In this document: piece after piece, positions 37,148-45,209 of the stretch | Numbering within the stretch: position 1 is the first letter of the stretch | Layout: every line of letters starts with the position of its first letter | Source: JALJPB01 sp034111045 | Lineage (GTDB): Bacteria > Pseudomonadota > Gammaproteobacteria > Enterobacterales > Alteromonadaceae | Direction: 5' to 3' | NCBI GenBank assembly: GCA_034111045.1 | Contig: JAWUYA010000044.1 | Coordinates: 1 to 64,000 of the forward strand | DNA length: 64,000 nt | Notes under the pieces: generated by a model | Databases searched by the model: none | Seen by the model: only the letters and a program-made list of their open reading frames with translations | What the model was told of the DNA's origin: nothing | Program-made: the position numbers and the translations under genes

Positions 37148-37426
37148 CTAACGTCGGTATAATGTTTTAATTAAATGGTAACCAAATTTAGTTTTAACAG
37201 GCCCATGCACTGTTAATATCGGCTTTTTAAAAACAACATTATCAAACGCCTTCACCATTTGTCCTGGGCGAAACTCACCAAGGTCTCCTCCTTTCTTTTT
37301 AGAAGGACAAAGTGAAAAATTTCGCGCTATTTTTGCAAAGTCTCCACCATTATCTAATAGTTCTTTTATCTCATTGGCTTGCTGTTCAGTTTTAACTAAA
37401 ATATGTAATGCACAGGCAACTGCCAT
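37148..37426 (-). CDS. ppiC: Parvulin-type peptidyl-prolyl isomerase PpiC
   Basis: The 92-residue stand-alone cytoplasmic parvulin has the motifs ALHILVKTEQQANEI, FAKIARNFSLCPSKKKGGDLGEFRPGQMV and VKTKFGYHLIKTL. E. coli PpiC has 93 residues. I chose the ATG at 37426 because AGGA is 8 nt upstream; the ATG two codons earlier has it too close. It is convergent with the DUF2897 gene. Confidence 0.95.
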   Translation of the reverse strand: MAVACALHILVKTEQQANEIKELLDNGGDFAKIARNFSLCPSKKKGGDLGEFRPGQMVKAFDNVVFKKPILTVHGPVKTKFGYHLIKTLYRR

Positions 37427-37556
37427 GTTCATTTTCCTATAACGTGATGGTTATTTAATTATAACAGTATAAATTTCAAGATGTCCGATGACACTTTATA
37501 TCAACCTTTGCTACAATAACTGAAACATTAATCGTGCTGTTATTTTTGAGGTTTAT

Positions 37557-38153
37557 ATGTCGTCGATACAACATCTTTTTGACAATAATCTACAGTGGGC
37601 AGAAAAAGTAAAACGAGAAAACCCCAATTTTTTTAGAAACCTTTCTGAACAACAGTCACCCAAATATTTATGGATTGGCTGCTCAGACTCTAGAGTACCA
37701 GCAAACAGTTTAATGGGCATGGCGCCTGGCGAAGTTTTTGTCCACAGAAATATTGCTAATCAGGTTATTCATACTGACTTAAACTGTTTATCGGTTATTC
37801 AATATGCTGTTGATATATTAAAGGTCGAACATATTATTGTTTGTGGTCATTATGGTTGTGGTGGTATAAGTGCCGCATTGGATAATGAAAGTCATGGTTT
37901 AATTGATAACTGGTTACAACATATAAAAGATGTCTATCGTTTTCATCAACAAAGACTTGATGCTATTGATAACAGCACCGCTAAAGCAAATTTAATGTGC
38001 GAGCTAAATGTTATTGAACAAGTGGCAAACGTATCAAGCAGCACCATACTTAAAAGAGCTTGGGCTAATAATCAAAAAATTACCGTACACGGTTTTATCT
38101 ACAAACTACATGATGGTGTTTTAAAAGACTTGGAAGTGTCGGTAAATAATTAA
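37557..38153 (+). CDS. can: Beta-class carbonic anhydrase
   Basis: The 198-residue enzyme interconverts CO2 and bicarbonate. The zinc and gate residues Cys42, Asp44 (GCSDSRVPA), His98 and Cys101 (GHYGCGG) sit at the same numbers as in E. coli Can (220 aa). The C-terminus is about 20 residues shorter. It is a single gene with GAGG before the ATG. Confidence 0.96.
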   Translation: MSSIQHLFDNNLQWAEKVKRENPNFFRNLSEQQSPKYLWIGCSDSRVPANSLMGMAPGEVFVHRNIANQVIHTDLNCLSVIQYAVDILKVEHIIVCGHYGCGGISAALDNESHGLIDNWLQHIKDVYRFHQQRLDAIDNSTAKANLMCELNVIEQVANVSSSTILKRAWANNQKITVHGFIYKLHDGVLKDLEVSVNN

Positions 38154-38314
38154 TAATTAGTCGATATATCAAACACCTCGGAATTACATTCAAAAATCAG
38201 CCCCTAAAAGTAAAAATTCCAACCAATATCAATTAGTTAGAATTTCAACTTCTCTATATATTATCGGCATCAAGTAATACATTACTTATTTGCTCATAAA
38301 ATAGAAAATAAAAG

Positions 38315-39370
38315 CTAAACGACACCCCGTTCAATTTGATTCAACTCAATAGATTTAAATAAAGCAGTAAAGTTTCCTTCACCGAAACCTCTGTCATCTA
38401 CACGTTGAATCATTTCAATAAAGATAGGGCCAAATATATTTTTAGTGAATATTTGTAATAAATAAGCATTTTCTTTTTGACTATCTACTAATATTTGATG
38501 ATCTTGAATACGTTGATGATCTTCTTTAACCCAAGGGATACGTTTAAATACATCATCATAATACTCAGGAACAATGTCTAAAGTATCAATAATATCTTTA
38601 TCGAGTTTATCTAAAGAGCCAACTAAATCATCGGTAATAAAAGCTAAATGTTGAACGCCTGGACCATTGTATTCATTCAAATACTCATCGATTTGGTTAT
38701 TACTACTCCCTTTACCCTCATTGATTGGAATACTAAATTGACCACAAGGTGATTGTAAGGCATAAGAGATTAAAGCTGTTTTTTCACCTTTTATGTCGAA
38801 ATAACGTACTTCGGTAAAACCAAAAATATCTTTATAAAAGTCAGCCCATTTATGCATTGTGCCTTGGTAAACATTATTTGTTAAATGGTCAACGCGTAAA
38901 AAACCTTTATCAGGCTCTAATACCGGTGACGCTAAAGGTTCAAAATCATCTTCATATATTGAGCCGGGGTTGTTTGTCGATGCTGGAAATTTTTCAACAA
39001 AATAAATCAAACTATCACCTATACCGAAAATTGCTGGATATGGTAATTTATTTTCAACATTTTGCGCTGATTTAGCGCCACGATTTAATGCTTCGTCAAA
39101 AGCAAACATAGCATCCTCTACCCGCCAACCCATTGAGCAAATAGCTGGACCATGACTTTTTGCAAATTCTTTAGAAAAACCTGCTTGTTCATTATTTAAT
39201 AAAAAATGAATGTCATTTTGATTAAAATAATCAATATCGCGACCTTTAAACTTTTTTGTTTTTGAAAACCCAAAACCATAAAATGCGTTTTCCATAAAGT
39301 CACTATCAGGTGTTGCGTATTCAATGAATTCTATGCCACATAAATTTAATGGATTTTTAATATCAGTCAT
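38315..39370 (-). CDS. hppD: 4-hydroxyphenylpyruvate dioxygenase
   Basis: The 351-residue Fe(II) dioxygenase converts 4-hydroxyphenylpyruvate to homogentisate in tyrosine catabolism. Two vicinal-oxygen-chelate domains carry the ligands in VDHLTNNV (His), VQHLAFITDD (His) and FIEMIQR (Glu), and the C-terminus has DDRGFGEGNFTALFKSIE. The downstream genes (homogentisate dioxygenase, maleylacetoacetate isomerase, fumarylacetoacetase) are not adjacent. The ATG at 39370 has GAGAG 9 nt upstream. A TyrR/PhhR-like box lies about 180 nt before the start. Confidence 0.95.
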   Translation of the reverse strand: MTDIKNPLNLCGIEFIEYATPDSDFMENAFYGFGFSKTKKFKGRDIDYFNQNDIHFLLNNEQAGFSKEFAKSHGPAICSMGWRVEDAMFAFDEALNRGAKSAQNVENKLPYPAIFGIGDSLIYFVEKFPASTNNPGSIYEDDFEPLASPVLEPDKGFLRVDHLTNNVYQGTMHKWADFYKDIFGFTEVRYFDIKGEKTALISYALQSPCGQFSIPINEGKGSSNNQIDEYLNEYNGPGVQHLAFITDDLVGSLDKLDKDIIDTLDIVPEYYDDVFKRIPWVKEDHQRIQDHQILVDSQKENAYLLQIFTKNIFGPIFIEMIQRVDDRGFGEGNFTALFKSIELNQIERGVV

Positions 39371-39736
39371 ATGTATTGCTCTCATTTTTAGGACTTGTTT
39401 CGCTGTAATATAATCATTATCTAGGTCTTTGCGACTAAGGAAAAGCTTGAAGGTAATAGTGATATATAGTGTTTTGTAAAAGAAAATGTACGAGGATAGA
39501 AATATAAAATCAGTTGATAGTGGGGTAGCGCATATATGTACTAGCGCACAGGTGTATAGTATTTTTTACACAAATGATTTTATAGATAGTAGGACAACAA
39601 CTGAGCGTAAGGAGTATTGTTAAATACGTTTTATAACCGCATCTAAATATTGAATTTTATAGCGACATAACCCCTTCCTTTATTTGTGGGAATAAAAAAA
39701 TTGATAGCCTGCCTTCGCTTGATCAAATCCTTATTC
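39371..39736. other. hppD upstream region
   Basis: About 365 nt without a gene. It contains the TyrR-like box (39553-39570), a weaker second match (39475-39492) and a direct repeat TAGCGCA (39526-39532, 39542-39548). No RNA gene or remnant is seen. Confidence 0.5.
39553..39570. promoter_or_regulatory. TyrR/PhhR-like box upstream of hppD
   Basis: TGTATAGTATTTTTTACA matches the TyrR consensus TGTAAA-N6-TTTACA at 11 of 12 defined positions. A second, weaker site (TGTAAA-N6-TGTACG) lies 78 nt closer to the gene. TyrR-family regulators control tyrosine catabolism in related bacteria, which fits hppD. Binding is inference. Confidence 0.55.
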
Positions 39737-39764
39737 AAAAAAAAGACGCTAGATAGCGTCTTTT
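39737..39764 (-). terminator. Terminator of csdA
   Basis: On the minus strand AAAAGACGCT and AGCGTCTTTT form the stem with a 4 nt loop, followed by eight T residues, just after the csdA stop. Confidence 0.88.
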
Positions 39765-39785
39765 CAATCAAGTTGATGATAACAA

Positions 39786-41588
39786 TTAATTTTGACGTTG
39801 TGGGCGTTCTGAACGTTTACGTTGACTCTCAACTGGTGCATCAGAAATTGAAATAGACAATGCTTGACGACGAACACGAACCGCTTTAAGTTGATTAAAT
39901 GAAGCCGTAGGAATCCCTTTAGGTAATTGCACAAAACTATGTTTTTCATGCAAATTAATGGCACCAATGTAACTACTGTCAAGTGAAATTTCATTGGCTA
40001 TAGCGCCAACGATATCACCAGGGCGAGCGCCGTGATCTTTACCTACTTCTAGGCGGAAAGTTTGCCAGTCGATATCATTACGAACAGTCTTAGGTTTACG
40101 AGCCGGTCTTTCAGTACGATCATCTCTACCACCACGACTCTCTGGTCGAGCGTCTGAACGAGCATCACGACGACCACGGCCAGCATCTCTACTACCACTA
40201 TCTTTGCTACCACGATCATTACGCTCAGTACGTTCACGAGCATCACGACGAGGTTTTGGATCTTCTTTTGGTTGTAATGGCTGATTAAGTTGTTTGTTAA
40301 ATAACAATGCTGCCGCTAAGTCAGTCATCGACATTTCAGACTCGTTAGACATAGTTTCAACAATTTCACGCATCGCTACTAAATCTGTATCACTGACAAT
40401 CCTAGCCATTTCATTACGTGTACGTTCGATACGCTTTTTACCAATTTCTTGAATATTCGGTAATTCGTAATTATTAACAACACCTGAAGTTAAACGCTCA
40501 TAATGACGTAATGAATACATTTCACGAGGTCGAACAAATGAAATGGCAGTACCTTCACGGCCCGCTCGGCCTGTACGTCCAATGCGGTGAACATAAGCTT
40601 CATTATCACCAGGTAAGTCATAATTAACAACTAATGAAATACGAGGAATATCTAAACCACGAGCAACGACATCCGTGGCAATTAAAATTGATGATTTACC
40701 CGACTTCATTTGCTCAATACAACGCTCACGTTGTACTTGGTTCATGTCACCATTTAAGGCAAGTGCGGGGTATCCTGCTTTCTCTAGCTGTTCGGCAATT
40801 TCTACAGTATCACTACGTGTACGAACAAATACAAGCATGGCATCAAAATCAACAATTTCAGCAATACGCTCTAATGCAGTGATTTTTCTAATACCGCTTA
40901 CTTTCCAAGCATATTGGGTAATATTTGCTTTCGCTTGTTTCACTGCTGCAACTTTAATGTGCTCAGGATTTTTCAAGAAACGATTAGCAATTTTACGGAT
41001 ACCTGCAGGCATGGTGGCTGAGAATAAACACATCTGTGTTGTATCTGGCACATGATCAAGTGTCCAAGTAATGTCTTCTAAAAAGCCCATGTTTAACATT
41101 TCATCAGCTTCATCAAGTACGCATACTTTTAATTCATCTAGTTTTAAACTTTTACGGCGTAAATGGTCCATCAAACGACCAGGTGTACCAACAACCACTT
41201 GAGCTCCACGCTCTAGTTGTTGAAACTGTGGACCATAAGATTGGCCACCATACAAAGTAGCAACACGTAATCCTTTCATATTTTTACCGAAAGTCTCGAT
41301 TGCCTCAGCAACTTGCATTGCTAATTCACGAGTTGGTGCTAGCACCATAAGTTGTGGTTTTTTAAGAGAGGTATCAATTTTAGCTAAAGCAGGTAAGCCA
41401 AAAGCAGCGGTTTTTCCGGTACCTGTTTGCGCTTCACCTAAAACATCTTTACCCTCAAGTAAAAGGGGAATAGTTTTCGCTTGGATAGGTGTTGAAGCAG
41501 TAAAACCTAAAGAGGTTACTGCCGTTAATAAATTTTCAGGCAAGCCTAAAACATCAAAGCCGATAGCGGCGTTGGTTAGATCAGTCAT
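39786..41588 (-). CDS. csdA: Cold-shock DEAD-box RNA helicase
   Basis: The 600-residue helicase remodels structured RNA in ribosome assembly and mRNA decay, chiefly in the cold. It has the Q motif, AQTGTGKTAAFG (I), PTRELA (Ia), VLDEADEML (II), LFSATMP (III) and HRIGRTGRAGR (VI). After about residue 440 come an Arg/Asp/Ser-rich linker and a DbpA-like RNA-binding domain (DWQTFRLEVGKDHGARPGDI). The ATG at 41588 matches family starts (MTDLTNAAIGF). The frame is open for 41 more codons upstream, but these look like leader. Confidence 0.95.
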   Translation of the reverse strand: MTDLTNAAIGFDVLGLPENLLTAVTSLGFTASTPIQAKTIPLLLEGKDVLGEAQTGTGKTAAFGLPALAKIDTSLKKPQLMVLAPTRELAMQVAEAIETFGKNMKGLRVATLYGGQSYGPQFQQLERGAQVVVGTPGRLMDHLRRKSLKLDELKVCVLDEADEMLNMGFLEDITWTLDHVPDTTQMCLFSATMPAGIRKIANRFLKNPEHIKVAAVKQAKANITQYAWKVSGIRKITALERIAEIVDFDAMLVFVRTRSDTVEIAEQLEKAGYPALALNGDMNQVQRERCIEQMKSGKSSILIATDVVARGLDIPRISLVVNYDLPGDNEAYVHRIGRTGRAGREGTAISFVRPREMYSLRHYERLTSGVVNNYELPNIQEIGKKRIERTRNEMARIVSDTDLVAMREIVETMSNESEMSMTDLAAALLFNKQLNQPLQPKEDPKPRRDARERTERNDRGSKDSGSRDAGRGRRDARSDARPESRGGRDDRTERPARKPKTVRNDIDWQTFRLEVGKDHGARPGDIVGAIANEISLDSSYIGAINLHEKHSFVQLPKGIPTASFNQLKAVRVRRQALSISISDAPVESQRKRSERPQRQN

Positions 41589-41877
41589 AATTAATTTCGT
41601 CTTCTCAAGGCAGGTGTCAGCGACATTACTAGAGATAAATACGTCTTGATTAAGAAATAAATAATTTAGAAAAGCCAACCTGTAACCCGCGTACAAATAC
41701 GAGGAAACCACCAGGAAGACTCAAAGCGTATTCTTACGCTACATTCTGCTAACATATAGGAAATATTAGCTTAGGAAAGTCTATTGGGCGGTATATACCC
41801 CACTCATTAAAACAAAGACTCATCTGACGAGCTCTTTATTTAGCCGCGCATTATACCGAGTTTGATTGGATATACAA
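41589..41877 (-). promoter_or_regulatory. csdA promoter and long 5' leader
   Basis: TTGTAT (41872-41877) and TATAAT (41850-41855) are 16 nt apart, placing the transcript start near 41843 and giving a leader of about 255 nt. The leader includes a hairpin AGCGTA/TACGCT (41725-41740). E. coli csdA also has a long regulatory leader. The promoter is seen; regulation by the leader is inference. Confidence 0.6.
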
Positions 41878-42316
41878 GAAAAGTCGTATACTTTAACTTC
41901 AATTAGCTAAATTATTTCGATAAAAGTATAATTAAAATAAAATAAAAAACTTAATTAATTGTTTAGTTAGGTCTTTATCATTAAAATTTAAAAATCATCT
42001 CAGTTGGCTATATTTCAAATTCACCTGTTATATTTTTAATGCGTAATCCGACAGAGTTAGTTCCGAGTAAGATAAAACTATCAGAGTCTTGTACATCAAT
42101 ATTTCCTGAGCCATCATCGATGCTTAATTACTATCTATATTATTAACAACCCACTCTCCTCAGCCACCTTGGATGTTAACTTGATTACTTATATCTTTGA
42201 CCAAAAAATCAGCAGAGCCATCCTCTAAATTAAGCAGCATATGTAATGGTTCTAACACCTTAATTATCTATCAACTGTTACTGAAAAATATAGATACTGA
42301 CTTAAATCATACTAAA
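41878..42316. other. Intergenic region between nuoN and csdA
   Basis: About 440 nt. The part 42008-42261 holds the DGSG remnant above. The rest is AT-rich, with no clear terminator for the nuo operon. Confidence 0.45.
42008..42261 (-). pseudogene. Decayed gene with DGSG-type beta repeats
   Basis: Minus-strand fragments read LNLEDGSADFLVKDISNQV, then after an in-frame stop GEWVVNNIDSN, then after a stop and frameshift IDDGSGNIDVQDSDSFILL, ending at a stop (42008-42010). The repeating DGSG-x-(I/V)-x-V-x-(D/N) pattern is that of surface or periplasmic beta-solenoid proteins related to DUF2807/DUF4097. At least two nonsense changes and one frameshift split it. It lies between csdA and the end of nuoN, on the same strand as both. 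Confidence 0.5.
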
Positions 42317-43768
42317 TCACATCACCACCCATTGGCTAATAACATCAGGAAATAAACCAAAAAACACCCCTGAAAACATCAGGATAAAAACCAATAATTG
42401 GGTGGAAAAATTTAAATCACTCTGTTTAGATAAACCCTGTTTTTCACTACCCGAAACACTATGGTTATCAAACAAAGTGAACATTAATCGTAAATAATAA
42501 AACAGCCCTATACCGCTACCAATAATTAGCGCAGCAATCAACCACCAAAGTTTAGCTTGAGTTGCAAAGGTTAATAGATAAAATTTACCAATAAATCCCA
42601 TAGTTAAGGGAATACCCGCTAAACTTAAAATAGCAATAATAGCTAACATAGCGAGTGGTTTATTTTGCCAAAACATCCCTTTCCAGCGATCTAAATTCTT
42701 CTCCTCTGCTGACGAATGAACAATCAACACAGTAAAAATAGAAAGGTTGGCAACCACATAAGCTGTTAAATAAAACAACGCACTATGCCATGCCAAATCA
42801 ATACTTTCCAATGATGATATTTGCATAATAATCAATAAATATCCCATATGAGCAATGGAAGAATAACCGAGTAAACGTTTAATATTAGTTTGAAATAAAG
42901 CTAAGGCATTACCCGCTATCATCGATAAAACAGCTACAATCGATATTAGCTGCGATAAGTTATCATATTCAATGCTTCCTGATAAACTCATCGCAAACCA
43001 TGTTTTCATTAATACCACAAACATAGCAACTTTTGACACTGTAGCCATCAATAAGGTTATAGGCGTCGGCGAACCTTGATAAACATCAGGTGTCCAAGAG
43101 TGAAAGGGGAATAATGAAAGTTTAAAAGCTACGCCAGCAAAAAACAACAAGATGCCCATACTATAGAACTGGCTATTTAGTATAATATCGATATTAGGCT
43201 GTGTTGCCACTAAAGCGAAATTTAATTGTCCAGTTTGACTATAGATAAACGCAATACCTAACAACATAAAGCTTGACGCTGTCGCACTGAGAATTAAGTA
43301 TTTAAACCCTGTTTCAACGGCCAGTTCACTACTGCGAACATAACCAACTAAACCAACAAGGGCAATACTGAGTAACTCAAAACCAAGAAACAAACTCGCA
43401 TAATGGTCACTAACAACTAATATTGAAGCCCCTAATGTTACCAGTAACACCAATAAGTAATATTCATCATGGACCTCAATTGTTGAATTCAATAATCGAC
43501 GGCTTAAACTAACCACAACTAATGATGAAAGACTAATGAGCATAAAAGCAAAAGCACTGTAGTGATCAACCTTTAATAAATGAGTCACTTGCATTGTTTC
43601 ACTGGTAAATAATGAAAAATTCAACACCAAGGCAGCGATTAAAATAGCTTGGCTAAGCATTTGGATGTTTAATTGGCTTCGTTGCCAAGCAATCATCAAT
43701 AATCCAAGAACAAGTCCAAAAGAGAGAGTCAGTTGAGGCGCAATAGCCAATAGCATTTCAATTGTCAT
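42317..43768 (-). CDS. nuoN: NADH-quinone oxidoreductase subunit N
   Basis: The 483-residue antiporter-like membrane subunit has about 14 helices and takes part in proton pumping. Typical blocks are FELLSIALVGLVGYVRSS, AGVAFKLSLFPFHSWTPDVYQGSP (with the key Lys) and LLGYSSIAHMGYLL. Length equals E. coli NuoN (485). It is the last gene of the operon, 1 nt after nuoM. Confidence 0.96.
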   Translation of the reverse strand: MTIEMLLAIAPQLTLSFGLVLGLLMIAWQRSQLNIQMLSQAILIAALVLNFSLFTSETMQVTHLLKVDHYSAFAFMLISLSSLVVVSLSRRLLNSTIEVHDEYYLLVLLVTLGASILVVSDHYASLFLGFELLSIALVGLVGYVRSSELAVETGFKYLILSATASSFMLLGIAFIYSQTGQLNFALVATQPNIDIILNSQFYSMGILLFFAGVAFKLSLFPFHSWTPDVYQGSPTPITLLMATVSKVAMFVVLMKTWFAMSLSGSIEYDNLSQLISIVAVLSMIAGNALALFQTNIKRLLGYSSIAHMGYLLIIMQISSLESIDLAWHSALFYLTAYVVANLSIFTVLIVHSSAEEKNLDRWKGMFWQNKPLAMLAIIAILSLAGIPLTMGFIGKFYLLTFATQAKLWWLIAALIIGSGIGLFYYLRLMFTLFDNHSVSGSEKQGLSKQSDLNFSTQLLVFILMFSGVFFGLFPDVISQWVVM

Positions 43769-43769
43769 A

Positions 43770-45209
43770 CTAGTTAATTCCTATTTGAGTAAAGTAGGAG
43801 AATAATAAATTGGGATATAAACCAAAAATGACCAACATAATAAATAAACTACCCGATATAACTAACTCTCTCGCTGATAAGTCAACAATCTCTTCTGATG
43901 CCGGCCCTTGAAAACATCGTTGAAATAACACCATGCCATAAATTGCCGACCCAACAAGACCAAAAGTGGCAAAAATAACCGTCACAGGAAATACCTGATA
44001 AGCACCCACAAGGGATAAAAATTCACCAACAAAGTTTGCTAAACCTGGTAAACCAAATGCTGCGGCAGCGAAGGCTAAAGCAAAGCCACCCATTCTAGGT
44101 GCACTACTCCACAACCCACCCATGTTATTTAAATCTCGCGTATGTAGGCGTGAATAAATCATACCCGCCATTGAAAAAAGTGCGGCGCTACTTAACCCAT
44201 GAGCCACTAGTGTTATAATAGCTCCTTGATAAGCTATGGTATTGAAAGAGAATAACGCTAACATCACAAAACCCATATGACTAATACTGCTGTAAGCGAC
44301 TAAACGTTTAAAGTCTGTTTGAGCAAACGCCATTTTTGCGCCATATAGAATACTGATAACACCAAGTAAAGCGGCTATGGGAGCAAACTCTGTGGCAGCT
44401 TGCGGAAATAAAAAAATAACAAAGCGAATTAAACCGTAGGCGCCAGTTTTAAGTAACACCCCTGCTAATAAAACACTTCCTGCAGTAGGCGCTTGTGTAT
44501 GAGCATCGGGTAACCAAGAGTGGACAGGGAAAGAAGGTAATTTTACCGCAAAGGCAATAAAGAACCCCAACATTATATAGCGTGAAATTTCTATCGGTAC
44601 ATTAAGACTTAGCCAATCTGGATAGAAAAAGCTCATCCGTCCCGTTTGACTATAATGAAAATAGGCCATAGCAATAATCGCCACTAACATTAATAAACTA
44701 CTTATTTGAGTAAAGATAAAAAATTTAATCGCCGCAAAATAACGATTTTCATGTCCCCAAATAGCAATCAATGCCGTCATTGGTAATAACATCACTTCCC
44801 AAAAAAAGAAAAATAAAAACAAATCGGTAGCGGAAAATACGCCGATAATGCCGGCAAAGGTTGCTAATAAATTAAAATAATAAAAACCTTTTTTATCGGT
44901 AATTTCTTGCCATGACACTAGTATACAAATAATAGCTAAAAAAAATGTCAGTAATATTAAGATAATACTTAAATAATCAAGCGCTATAGCATATTCAATA
45001 TGCAAACTGTCAATCCATGGTAACCTTGTTAATAGAGTTAGCTCATTAAAACTCAACGGGGTGAGTATAATAGAGGTAACAAAAAACACAAAAAAACCAA
45101 AAACGGTATAAATTGCAATCCAACGGGCACTGTTAACTTTTATCCCTTCAGAAAACCAAGCCAATGTACCTGAAATTAATAGTCCAATCATTATGATAGT
45201 AATTATCAT
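43770..45209 (-). CDS. nuoM: NADH-quinone oxidoreductase subunit M
   Basis: The 479-residue antiporter-like subunit has FFWEVMLLPMTALIAIWG (the key Glu), FAVKLPSFPVHSWLPDAHTQAP (the key Lys) and LVAYSSISHMGFV. It overlaps nuoL by one base. E. coli NuoM is somewhat longer (509). Confidence 0.96.
   Translation of the reverse strand: MIITIIMIGLLISGTLAWFSEGIKVNSARWIAIYTVFGFFVFFVTSIILTPLSFNELTLLTRLPWIDSLHIEYAIALDYLSIILILLTFFLAIICILVSWQEITDKKGFYYFNLLATFAGIIGVFSATDLFLFFFFWEVMLLPMTALIAIWGHENRYFAAIKFFIFTQISSLLMLVAIIAMAYFHYSQTGRMSFFYPDWLSLNVPIEISRYIMLGFFIAFAVKLPSFPVHSWLPDAHTQAPTAGSVLLAGVLLKTGAYGLIRFVIFLFPQAATEFAPIAALLGVISILYGAKMAFAQTDFKRLVAYSSISHMGFVMLALFSFNTIAYQGAIITLVAHGLSSAALFSMAGMIYSRLHTRDLNNMGGLWSSAPRMGGFALAFAAAAFGLPGLANFVGEFLSLVGAYQVFPVTVIFATFGLVGSAIYGMVLFQRCFQGPASEEIVDLSARELVISGSLFIMLVIFGLYPNLLFSYFTQIGIN

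Noticed and set aside
41589..41711. In-frame N-terminal extension of csdA by 41 residues
   Set aside because: It would start at GTG with no family similarity; the ATG at 41588 gives the normal CsdA N-terminus and the region fits an mRNA leader.
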